This document shows positions 39,578 to 47,783 of a stretch of 64,000 nucleotides of DNA, piece by piece; positions within the stretch are counted from its first letter, which is position 1; each line of letters starts with the position of its first letter. Origin of the DNA: Xanthomonas translucens pv. cerealis (GTDB taxonomy: Bacteria > Pseudomonadota > Gammaproteobacteria > Xanthomonadales > Xanthomonadaceae); the NCBI RefSeq assembly GCF_006838285.1, contig NZ_CP038228.1:1798001-1862000 (forward strand), written 5' to 3'. Both the position numbers and the translations under genes were made by a program. A model generated the notes under the pieces. The model was not told where the DNA came from. It saw only the letters and a list, made by a program, of their open reading frames with translations, and ran no database searches.

Positions 39578-40120
39578 TCAGTCCAGCGGCGCGACAACCA
39601 ATAATGGATCCAGGTCGTAGCCCATCGCCGTTGCCCTGGCCTTGATCTGCTCGAACAGCGCGCGCGGCATCCGTGGCGAACGCGACAGCACCCACAGGTA
39701 CTTGCGTCCCGGCTCGCCGATCAACACCCACTGATACTCCGGGTCCAGCGCGATCACCCAGTAATCGGCCCACACCAGCGGCACCCACGCCAGCCAATCC
39801 GGCGCGAACCGCACCTGCAGCCGCCCAGGATGGCCGGCCACCCGGCGCGCCACGCCCTCGGCCGCAAGCAGGTCGCCCTTGCCGGTGCGGCAGACATTGC
39901 GCACGCCCACCAACCCGTCGTCGCGCAGCACGTAGGCGGCGGTGATGTCGGCGACGCACTTCTTCTGGAACGACACCGGCAAGTGCGCGATTTCGTGCCA
40001 TTGCCCGGCGTAGCGGCCGAGATCGAACTCGGCGACCGAGCGCACCGGCTGCGCGGCTCGCGCCTGCTGCGCCAGGCACAGCAGGCAGGCCAGCAGCACC
40101 GCGATCGATGGATGACGCAT
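39578..40120 (-). CDS. Lipocalin (Blc-like)
   Basis: 180 aa. Signal peptide 1-22 (AVLLACLLCLAQQARA). The lipocalin GxW motif is YAGQWHEIAHLP with SFQKKCVADITAAY following. WVLIGEPGRKYLWVLSR and YDLDPLLVV are typical of bacterial Blc. Bacterial lipocalins bind fatty acids or lysophospholipids in the envelope. The mature protein does not begin with Cys, so it is likely periplasmic rather than lipidated. AGGA is 8 nt upstream of ATG 40120. Confidence 0.92.
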   Translation of the reverse strand: MRHPSIAVLLACLLCLAQQARAAQPVRSVAEFDLGRYAGQWHEIAHLPVSFQKKCVADITAAYVLRDDGLVGVRNVCRTGKGDLLAAEGVARRVAGHPGRLQVRFAPDWLAWVPLVWADYWVIALDPEYQWVLIGEPGRKYLWVLSRSPRMPRALFEQIKARATAMGYDLDPLLVVAPLD

Positions 40121-40428
40121 GCGAGCGGTCCTGCAAATAAAGATGAAGACCAGCCTTATGCAGCAGCAGCACGGCGATGTAAAGCGAGTCCTGTGGACAA
40201 CGGACGGTGTGGCGGCATGCCATGACAGCCGCCGGCCCGGCCGTTACGACAGGCCAGCATTACGCGAACAAGCAAGAGCGCTTCGCCCGTAACGGGCGAA
40301 GCGCGGCGGCAGTGCTTGCAACGCGGCTCACCCGGCTGGGCACGCCGCACCTGGCGCAACAGGCGTTGACCGTTGCGGCGGCAATCGACGAAGAGGAGGA
40401 AACCGCCAACGTGCCAGGCAGACGCCTG
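40121..40428. other. Intergenic region with perfect 13-bp palindrome
   Basis: 308 bp without a convincing gene. A perfect inverted repeat GCGCTTCGCCCGT/ACGGGCGAAGCGC lies at 40278-40304 around a single A. It may terminate the minus-strand gene at 40429-40713, because TCTTGCTTGTT follows on that strand. The rest should hold the lipocalin promoter. Confidence 0.55.
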
Positions 40429-40713
40429 CTAGTTGGACATGTGGGCCACGGCAAGATCCTGGGCCTGGTTGCCGCTACTGCATTCCACAGGCTCGCGCAG
40501 AATGACCTGCTGGGCGACACCGTCGCGCTGCTCCAGATACACGTTGACCATCACGCATTCGGAGCCGACCTGCTCGATATAAGGCGCGCCTGGATTGAGA
40601 CCGCCCTGATAGGAACTGACATCCGGCTTGCTCGCCGTCGGCGCGGCGCTGGCACCAGTGGCCACCGCCAATAAAAGGGCCAGTACACATCGCCGCGTGA
40701 AGTCACCGTGCAT
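40429..40713 (-). CDS. Small exported hypothetical protein
   Basis: 94 aa. Residues 1-23 are a clear Sec signal peptide (RRCVLALLLAVATGASA). The mature part (~70 aa) has two Cys (GSECVMVNV, EPVECSSG) that could form a disulfide. I do not recognise a family. It is isolated, with hairpin DNA downstream and ~300 bp of non-coding DNA upstream. Confidence 0.6.
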   Translation of the reverse strand: MHGDFTRRCVLALLLAVATGASAAPTASKPDVSSYQGGLNPGAPYIEQVGSECVMVNVYLEQRDGVAQQVILREPVECSSGNQAQDLAVAHMSN

Positions 40714-41015
40714 TAGCCCACTCGCAGATTAACCATGTGCTGATGATTACGACATCCGCGCCACATAGTTGAGCGCTAGATCCCGGTAAAGCTCAGATCA
40801 ATGCTTTTGTCTACGAACGTAAACACGATCACAGGCGCCGGCGATAGCACGAAAAGGCCATCCAAAATGCGGAAGTAGGCACACACCACGATAACAGCAA
40901 TGGCCCGTCACAGTTCCGGCATCCCGTTTACGCATCGCACCACGGATCGGTGCAAATTCGCTGCAAGCCGAAAAAAGAGAAAGGCTCTACATCGCTGTAG
41001 AGCCTTACGTATGTA
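40714..41015. other. Non-coding gap before tRNA-Phe 3' end
   Basis: 302 bp with no gene that I can support. It contains the promoter of the small exported protein (leftward) and the tRNA terminator at its right edge. I see no integrase or attachment repeat. Confidence 0.5.
40970..41006 (-). terminator. Terminator of tRNA-Phe
   Basis: On the minus strand, stem AAGGCTCTAC/GTAGAGCCTT with a 6-nt loop is followed by TCTCTTTTTT. It lies 10 bp beyond the tRNA 3' end. Confidence 0.9.
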
Positions 41016-41091
41016 TGGTGGCCGAGGACGGAATCGAACCGCCGACACGGGGATTTTCAATCCCCTGCTCTACCAACTGAGCTACTCGGCC
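41016..41091 (-). tRNA. tRNA-Phe (anticodon GAA)
   Basis: 76 nt including an encoded CCA. The minus strand begins GGCCGAGTAGC and ends GGCCACCA, giving a 7-bp acceptor stem. D-loop CTCAGTTGGTAGAG, anticodon loop TTGAAAA on a GGGGA/TCCCC stem, and T-loop GGTTCGATTCC are all normal. Confidence 0.97.
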
Positions 41092-41698
41092 ACTGCGCAA
41101 CGCGGCAGGACCGGTGCGGGGACGCGCATCATAGCGATGCGCTCGGGATTGGGCAAGTGTGGCATGCGAATTTCCCTACCGGCCAGCATGGCTAGCACCG
41201 ACTGCGCCAGGCGGCCCAGCCGCGCATGCTGATGGCGTCCTCGGCAGCCTGGCCCATCGGATGCCACTGGCGATGGCCATGGTCCAGGCAGCCACTGGCC
41301 GCGCGACGCAGCCAGCGCATCGTCGTGGCCGCTGCGCCGATGACATTGTCGGCACAGGCGTCCGATCCGGACACCTGACCAGCGCCAGCATCGTTGTGTC
41401 CCGCAAGTCGGTCACGTCCCACAGACCCCGGCCACCACCGACCCACGGGAAGGCAAGGTGAATGGGCGCGGAGGCCGGCATAGTCGCGCAGCGGCGCGTG
41501 AACTCGGTGCGGGCGGGCGGGCCGGACACAGCTGCGACAACGGTACGCCGGCGACACGATGCCGCGGCCTGGCTGGACCCACGCAAGCCGCAGCTGGACG
41601 GCAACGCGGGCGTGCATGTCCAGCGGGGCGCTGGCCGCACGCCGGCTACGCTGGCGCCGTAGTATTCTTCGCCGGTCTTCACATCCTGGAATCCGGTC
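41092..41698. other. Gene-poor DNA behind tRNA-Phe
   Basis: 607 bp with open frames on both strands but none with recognisable protein features or a good ribosome site. The minus-strand frame ending MTGFQDVKTGEEYYGA (start near 41700) looks protein-like for ~16 residues only. It may be a decayed gene fragment. The region also holds the tRNA promoter. Confidence 0.4.
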
Positions 41699-42175
41699 AT
41701 GCGTCAGCGGCTCCGCTGCGGCTTGCTCGTGTTGTGCACTGCACTGCTGGCCGCCTGCGGCGACGGCATAGTGCGCCGCGTGTCCGACCCCGCGGCCAGC
41801 CTGCAGCAGCTCACGGTTAACATGGACGGCAGCTGGAAGGTGGAACTGCGTCTGCAGAACTACAGCAGCGTCCCGATGCGCTACGACCGCGTGCGCCTGG
41901 ACCTGGGTGTGGGCGGCGAAGCCGCCGGGACCCTGCAGCTCGCGCCCGCGATCTCGATCGGACCGGAAACCGCGGACGTGGTCAGCGTCGCGCTGCGCCC
42001 GAGTTCGGCCGCACGCATCGCCGTCGCCGATGCGCTGGCCGGCCGCCGCAGCCTCGACTACACGCTCAAGGGCAGCATCGACGCCACGCCGGAAGAGAAA
42101 AAGCAGCGCAACTTCGAGATCGACACGCGCAACATGCTCACCCCTGCCCCCGGCCTGGACGGCGTCCTGCGCTAG
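41699..42175 (+). CDS. LEA type 2-like lipoprotein
   Basis: 158 aa. The signal peptide ends LLAACGDG, a lipobox with Cys at residue 20. The mature domain resembles the LEA14/WHy fold (VELRLQNYSSVPMRYDRVRLDLGVGG, in parts), a beta-sandwich also found in other bacterial lipoproteins. The function is unknown; envelope or stress roles are proposed for the family. It stands alone in a gene-poor stretch. Confidence 0.8.
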   Translation: MRQRLRCGLLVLCTALLAACGDGIVRRVSDPAASLQQLTVNMDGSWKVELRLQNYSSVPMRYDRVRLDLGVGGEAAGTLQLAPAISIGPETADVVSVALRPSSAARIAVADALAGRRSLDYTLKGSIDATPEEKKQRNFEIDTRNMLTPAPGLDGVLR

Positions 42176-42669
42176 CTGCAAGCACCGCGCCGACATGGCG
42201 CGATTGCATGCTCGCTGCGTACGCTCTTTGCGATCTTGGGCAGCAGCAAGGCCGTACCTGCCGATCGGCACTGCACCACGTTACCGCCGCTGCCTTGTCG
42301 AACGCCGCCTCGGATGTCATCCCATCCCGTGCAGCGTGGACGTGCATGAGACAAGCAAGAAAGCGCATGTGGGCATCTGTCCACGCGGCCCGACCACTCC
42401 GCCAGCAAGCGCGGCCCGACCGCTGGAACCCGGCAGGCCAGCTGCCGCGGCGGCGTGGAGCGACCTGACCCCGATCAGGCGCAACCCGCTGGCGATCGAC
42501 GCGGCTTACTCGGCACGCGATGCCGCGCCCAGCGTGCTGTCGTCGGCGACCGGCAGCGTCAACGCTCGCATCGCCATGTCCAACGCAACAAACGCTGAGG
42601 CGACAGCGTTCAGCCATCGTTACCGCGCTTTAATACACAAATATAATATATATAAATGCCGCACCAGTC
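42176..42669. other. Gene-poor region with AT-rich promoter/operator before marR
   Basis: 494 bp. No supported gene. Bases 42632-42658 (TTTAATACACAAATATAATATATATAA, in parts) are sharply AT-rich and nearly self-complementary (AATATAATATATAT). This is a likely promoter/operator for the marR locus, as MarR proteins bind such palindromes. The rest is GC-rich with chance open frames. Confidence 0.5.
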
Positions 42670-43349
42670 ATGAGCCGCTTCGCCGCCACCGAGCAGCGCC
42701 TGGATGTCACCGACCGCAAGCATCCGGGCTTCCCCCCCGCGACGCGGCCACGGTGGTGCGCCTGATCAAGCTGCTGCACAAGCTGATCCTGGACCAGGGC
42801 AACGACATGCTGCGCGCCTATGGCCTGAACTACTCCGAATACACCGTGCTGATGATGATCGACGCCAGCCCGGACGGGACCTTGAGTCCATCGCAACTGA
42901 GCGATGCGGCCAGCGAGGAATCGGCCAACATCACCCGCCTGAGCAGTCATCTGATCGACAAGCGCATGATCCAGCGCGTCGCCAGTGCCGAGGACCGGCG
43001 CGTGTTGCTGCTGTGCCTGATCGCCGCCTTCATGCCCGACGTGCTTGCGCAGCTCAGCGGTTACACGCAGCAGTTGCAAAGCGCCGAACTGGCGCAGCTG
43101 GAAACCTTGCTGAAGAAATTGCTGCGCAGCGTGGAAGGCGACGCACGAGCGCACAGGGCGCCAATGTCAATGTCAATGTCAGTGCCAGCGCGCATGCCGC
43201 AGCGCCGCCACAACGGTTACGGATGCGCACGCTGCTGGCCGACGTCCTGTGTGGCGAAGGCGAGGCCTGGCTGTTCGTGTTGCGCACACTGCTGTCGATC
43301 TACCTCGCCGGCTGGATCGCACTGCGCCTTGATCTGTCCTCGCCGATGA
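42670..43349 (+). pseudogene. MarR-family regulator, frameshifted in a C7 tract
   Basis: ATG 42670 reads MSRFAATEQRLDVTDRKHPGFPP, then loses frame at seven C's (42732-42738). Eight C's would restore RDAATVVRLIKLLHK and a normal winged helix (LNYSEYTVLMMIDA, LSPSQLSDAASEESANITRLSSHL, in parts; DRRVLLL wing). Homology ends near 43150, but no stop follows until 43349, overlapping the next gene. The wing-helix part could still be made from GTG 42753. MarR neighbours of FUSC/HlyD pumps usually repress them. The product is either inactive, re-started, or the base count is a sequencing error. Confidence 0.75.
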
Positions 43350-44888
43350 CCGCAATGATCACCGTGGTGGTGGTGATGCACCGGCAGACCGGCATGGTCT
43401 TCGCCAAGGGCTTCTATCGCGTGCTGGGCACGCTGATCGGCAGCGTCGCCGCGCTGGCGATGGTGGCGCTGTTCCCGCAGGAACCGGTGCTGTTCGTGCT
43501 GGTACTGGCGATCTGGATCGGCCTGTGCACCGGCGGCGCGCTGCTGTACCGCAATTTCAAGGCATACGCCTTCGTGCTGTCCGGCTACAGCGTGGCGCTA
43601 ATCGCGCTGTCGGCGGTGGACCAGCCGCAGAACGTGTTCGCGCTGGTCACCGCACGCGTTACCGAAGTGCTGCTGGGGCTGCTGGTGACCGGCGTGATCA
43701 GCGACGTGGTGTTTCCCAACCGCCTGCGCCAGACCCTGCGCGATACCGTGCGCCGTGGCCTACGACGGCTTCCTGGATTTCGTCCGTGACGCCAGCGGCG
43801 GGCAGCTGTCACGCGCGTCGATGGAACAGGCGCACCTGCGCTTCGTCCGCGACGCGGTGGAGATCGAGGACCTGCGCAGCTCGGTGGTGTTCGAGGACCC
43901 GGAAGCGCGCGTGCGCAGCGGCCGCCTGCGCCTGCTCAACCTGCGCTTCATGGCGGTGTCCACCAGCTTCCAGTCGCTGCACCGCTACATCAACCGGCTG
44001 CTGCGCCAGACCGAGGGCGATGTCGCCGCGGCGCTGATCGGCCTGTACCGGCCACTGCAGGCGGCGCTGAGTGAACGCGGCGGCCGCGAGCGCACTGCCG
44101 AAATCGCACGCCGCCTGGCAGCGTGCCGCACTGCGCTGACGCCGCGTGCCGCCGCCGTGCGCGACACCCTCCCGGGCGCGTGCCACGAGGATTTCGATAC
44201 CGGCGTGTCGCTGCTGCAGCGTTTCTTCGGCGAGCTGCACGAGTACGGCGCCGCGGAGGCCGCGCTGGTCGCCCCGCAGCAGTGGCGCACGCCGCAGGCC
44301 CGCGGCGACACGGCCGTGTTCCTGCGTGGCAACGACTATGCGGCGGAGGCGCTGACCGCACTGCGCAGCGCACTGCTGGTGGCGGCGATGTGCTGGCTAT
44401 GGATCCAGACCGGCTGGATCAGCGGCGCCACCGCGGTGCTCCAGGCGGTGGCGCTGAGCGCGATCCTGTCGTCCAGCGCCAACGCGCCGGCGGCGGCGCG
44501 CTCGCTGTTCAAGGGGTTCGTGTTCGGCGCCGCGCTGGGCGCAATCTGCCAGTTGCTGGCGCTGGTGCGCGACGACGCGATGTGGATCTACGGCTATTTC
44601 GAGGAAACCAAGCTGCCGCGGGTGCACGTCGGCGATCGCGCCGACATCCGCCTGATGAGCGGCGCGGTGCTGCTGCACGGCAAGGTCGAAGGCATCGCCC
44701 GCGGCATCGCCGACAGCGACAACCCGACCAGCGCGTCACTGCTCGCCGACGTCAGCCCCACCTTCATCTGGATCCGCCTGGCGCAACGGGTGCCGGTGCG
44801 GATGCGCATCGATCCGGCCAGCGTGCCGCCGAATACGATCCTGGCCGCCGGCATGACCGCGACGGTGACGGTGCGTCAGGGGCGGTGA
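43223..44888 (+). pseudogene. Chimeric remnant: FUSC-type efflux permease fused to C-terminus of HlyD/AaeA membrane-fusion protein
   Basis: Two frames make up one gene. 43223-~43756 encodes the N-terminal membrane half of a FUSC/AaeB-type aromatic-acid exporter (AGWIALRLDLSSPMTAMITV, VSDVVFPNRLR-like). At GG 43757-43758 an extra G shifts frame; AYDGFLDFVRDASGG continues to the stop at 44888. The second membrane half breaks off after GAICQLLALV (~44567). It is followed directly by DDAMWIYGYFEETKLPRVHVGDRADI... to AAGMTATVTV, which is the C-terminal beta-barrel of an AaeA/EmrA-type adaptor. A deletion removed the rest of the permease, any small aaeX-like gene and most of the adaptor. Confidence 0.82.
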
Positions 44889-45030
44889 TTGGGGATGACC
44901 GGCCTGCGGCCGTTGTGAAGCGCTCCGTGGATTGGGGATTTGCAAAAGCCAATGGCGAGCCTCCGATCCATCCACTCCGCGCAACGGCCGTTACGAATCC
45001 CGAATTCCGAATCTCCAAACCCAGCCCCAC
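44886..45030. repeat. GATTGGGGATT-type repeats upstream of acyl-CoA dehydrogenase
   Basis: GATTGGGGAT at ~44888 and GGATTGGGGATTTGC at ~44928 face inverted copies (CGAATCCCGAATTCCGAATCTCC) near 44994-45016. The motif resembles that at 23122-23160. Non-coding. Confidence 0.6.
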
Positions 45031-45092
45031 ATCCATACGCCGTAGTATCCTGCTCACCTCGGCCGCGCCGCGGCTTCTGTTCGAGCGACCGC

Positions 45093-46877
45093 ATGAGCAC
45101 CTACCAAGCCCCGCTGACCGACCTGCGCTTCGCGCTGCACGACGTGCTGCAAGTGGAGGCATTGTTCGCCCGCCTGGGCTATGCCGAGGCCACCACCGAC
45201 GTGGTCGATGCCGTGCTGGAGGAAGCTGCGCGCTTCACCAGCAGCGTGCTGGCGCCGCTGAACCGGCTCGGCGACGAGCATGGCTGCACGCTGGATACGG
45301 CCACCGGCGCGGTCACCACCGCGCCCGGTTTCCGCGAGGCCTACCGGCAGTTCGCCGAGGGCGGCTGGACCGGGCTGACCGCGGCCACCGAGTTCGGCGG
45401 CCAGGGCCTGCCGCATACGCTGGGCGTACCGCTGAACGAAATGGTCAACGCCGCCAACCTGGCCTGGGGCAACTTCCCGCTGCTGTCGCATGGCGCGGTC
45501 GAGGCACTGAAGCAGCACGGCGAGGCCTGGCAGCAGGAGGTGTTCCTGAGGCCTTTGGTGGACGGACGCTGGACCGGCACCATGTGCCTGACCGAGCCGC
45601 ACTGCGGTACCGACCTGGGCCTGCTCAAGACCCGCGCCGAACCGAATGTCGACGGCAGTTGGTCGGTCAGCGGCACCAAGATCTTCATCACCGCCGGCGA
45701 GCACGACTTCACCGACAACATCGTGCACCTGGTGCTGGGGCGGCTGCCGGATGCGCCGGCCGGGGCCAAGGGCATCTCGCTGCTGGTGGTGCCCAAGTTC
45801 AAGGTCGCCCGCGACGGCAGCGTCGGCGAACGCAACGCGGTGCGCTGCGGCTCGCTGGAGCACAAGATGGGCATCCACGGCTCGGCCACCTGCGTGATGA
45901 ACTTCGACGGCGCGCAGGGCTATCTGATCGGCCAGCCGCACAAGGGCCTGCAGGCCATGTTTACGATGATGAACACGGCGCGACTGGGCGTCGGCCTGCA
46001 AGGCATCGGCCTGTCCGAGCGCGCCTATCAGAACGCGCTGCGCTATGCGCGCGAGCGCCTGCAGTCGCGCTCGCTGACCGGCGCCACGCTGCCGGACAAG
46101 CCGGCCGACCCGATCCTGGTGCACCCGGACGTGCGCCGCATGCTGCTGACGGTGAAGGCACTGACAGAAGGCAGCCGCCTGCTGGCGCTGCACGCCGCAA
46201 CCCTGATCGATATCGCCCACCATGCGCAGGATCCGGCCGAACGCCAGCAGGCCGACGTGCTGGTCAGTTTCCTGACCCCGATCTCCAAAGCCTGCCAGAC
46301 CGAATGGGGCGTGGAGAACACCTACCACGCGCTGCAGTGCTTCGGTGGCCACGGCTACATCCACGAGCACGGCATGGAACAGCTGGCGCGCGACGCCCGC
46401 ATTACCACGCTTTACGAAGGCACCACCGGCATCCAGGCGCTGGACCTGATCGGACGCAAGACCGCGTCCAGCCAGGGCGCAGGACTGAAGCTGTTCCTGG
46501 CGCAGATCGAGGCCTTCGCCGCCGAGCATGCGGACAACCCGGCGGTGGCAGAGTTCATTGGCCCGCTGCGCGCGAAGGCCGGCGAATGGGCGGCGCTGAC
46601 CAAGCGGATCCTACAGCGCGCCGCAGGCAACGCCGACGAACTGGGCGCGGCCAGCTACGACTACGTATTCTATTCCGGCTACGTAGTGCTGGCCTACTGG
46701 TGGGCGCGCAGCGTCGCCGCCGCGGATGCATCGGCGCGCAGCGAAGCGTTCAAGCAGTCCAAGCGCGAAACTGCGCGCTTCTACTACGCCAGGCTCCTGC
46801 CGCGCACGCTGACCCACGCCGCGGTGATCGAGGCCGGCGCCGAACCGCTGATGGCGATGGCCGACGCGCACTTCTGA
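45093..46877 (+). CDS. Acyl-CoA dehydrogenase (DmdC-like long form)
   Basis: 594 aa, the long ACAD type resembling 3-methylmercaptopropionyl-CoA dehydrogenase and other Xanthomonas fatty-acyl dehydrogenases. FAD-binding and substrate motifs: MCLTEPHCGTDLGLL, SGTKIFITAGEHD, CFGGHGYIHEHGMEQ. The catalytic Glu is in YEGTTGIQALDLIGRK. A C-terminal extension (~470-594) is typical of this subgroup. It introduces a C2-C3 double bond in acyl-CoAs. The true substrate is not determinable. ATG 45093 fits the family N-terminus. Confidence 0.92.
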   Translation: MSTYQAPLTDLRFALHDVLQVEALFARLGYAEATTDVVDAVLEEAARFTSSVLAPLNRLGDEHGCTLDTATGAVTTAPGFREAYRQFAEGGWTGLTAATEFGGQGLPHTLGVPLNEMVNAANLAWGNFPLLSHGAVEALKQHGEAWQQEVFLRPLVDGRWTGTMCLTEPHCGTDLGLLKTRAEPNVDGSWSVSGTKIFITAGEHDFTDNIVHLVLGRLPDAPAGAKGISLLVVPKFKVARDGSVGERNAVRCGSLEHKMGIHGSATCVMNFDGAQGYLIGQPHKGLQAMFTMMNTARLGVGLQGIGLSERAYQNALRYARERLQSRSLTGATLPDKPADPILVHPDVRRMLLTVKALTEGSRLLALHAATLIDIAHHAQDPAERQQADVLVSFLTPISKACQTEWGVENTYHALQCFGGHGYIHEHGMEQLARDARITTLYEGTTGIQALDLIGRKTASSQGAGLKLFLAQIEAFAAEHADNPAVAEFIGPLRAKAGEWAALTKRILQRAAGNADELGAASYDYVFYSGYVVLAYWWARSVAAADASARSEAFKQSKRETARFYYARLLPRTLTHAAVIEAGAEPLMAMADAHF

Positions 46878-46979
46878 ACAGCGCACGCGCCGCGACCGGC
46901 GGCGCAACGCGCCGGTCGCGCGGATCGGTCCTGCTTCGATACACAAATCGTCAACAATCGGGTATAAGCTGTTTTCCCG

Positions 46980-47645
46980 ATGGAGACAGACACAACAACG
47001 ATTGGTCTGATCGATACCGGAGCCTTCGCCGCTTCGGCCGGCGGCGCGTCCTTGCCGCCTCCCCCTGTTCACGCCCATCTGCCCTCGGTACGACTGCTGT
47101 CGCTGGATGCGCATGGCCGGGTGTTGGACTGGATCAACTGGCAATCGGCCGCCTGCCTGTATGCGCGCGACGCGGTGGCCTGGACCCTGGGCGAGCCGTG
47201 CATGCACATCCACGGCGGCATGTCGCGCTCTAGCGGCGAGCGCAGCGTGTTGCACCTGCATCCGATCATCGCCGCACGCGGCCATGCCCGCTCGCGTGCG
47301 CTCGATCCCACCTCGACCCTGACCAATACTGCACTGTTCGCCCGCGACGCGCAGCTATGCCTTTACTGCGGCCAGCAGTTCGGCCGCCCGCAACTGACCC
47401 GCGACCATGTGCTGCCGGTGTCCAAGGGCGGCCGCGACACCTGGGAGAACGTGGTCACCGCGTGTTTCCACTGCAATTCGCGCAAGGGCAACCGCACCCC
47501 GCAGCAGGCGTCGATGCCGCTGCTGGCAGTCCCGTACCGGCCGAGCTGGATCGAGCACTTGATCCTGTCCAACCGCAACATCCTCGCCGACCAGATGTCG
47601 TTCCTGAAGGCGCAATTGCCCAAGCGTTCCAAGCTGTCGCTCTGA
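46980..47645 (+). CDS. HNH endonuclease
   Basis: 221 aa. The N-terminal ~115 residues are of unknown fold (VRLLSLDAHGRVLDWINWQ). The C-terminal half holds an HNH nuclease domain with zinc-binding CLYCGQQF and CFHCNSRKGN around the catalytic RDHVLPVSKGGRDTWENVV. Solitary HNH proteins of this architecture are common in proteobacterial chromosomes and may act in DNA repair or restriction; no partner gene is present. An extended -10-like GGTATAAG lies just upstream. Confidence 0.88.
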   Translation: METDTTTIGLIDTGAFAASAGGASLPPPPVHAHLPSVRLLSLDAHGRVLDWINWQSAACLYARDAVAWTLGEPCMHIHGGMSRSSGERSVLHLHPIIAARGHARSRALDPTSTLTNTALFARDAQLCLYCGQQFGRPQLTRDHVLPVSKGGRDTWENVVTACFHCNSRKGNRTPQQASMPLLAVPYRPSWIEHLILSNRNILADQMSFLKAQLPKRSKLSL

Positions 47646-47783
47646 ACCGCACGCCGCCTGACACTGCGACGGATTGCCGCACCTCCTTTCCAGCCTGGCC
47701 CGCGCCCGCGCGCAACTGAACGGGTTGCTTGCCCGTGCCCGGAATGGGGAGGAAAATGGACGGTCCGCTGAACCCGAATCCCG

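Noticed and set aside
41176..41700. Minus-strand frame starting MTGFQDVKTGEEYYG
   Set aside because: Only the first ~16 residues look protein-like; the rest is Arg/Pro/Ala-rich and unrecognised. Kept as a possible fragment within the gap entry, not as a gene.
42138..42617. Possible minus-strand gene between the LEA lipoprotein and marR
   Set aside because: The product is Arg/Cys-rich without motif or ribosome site and overlaps the end of the lipoprotein gene.
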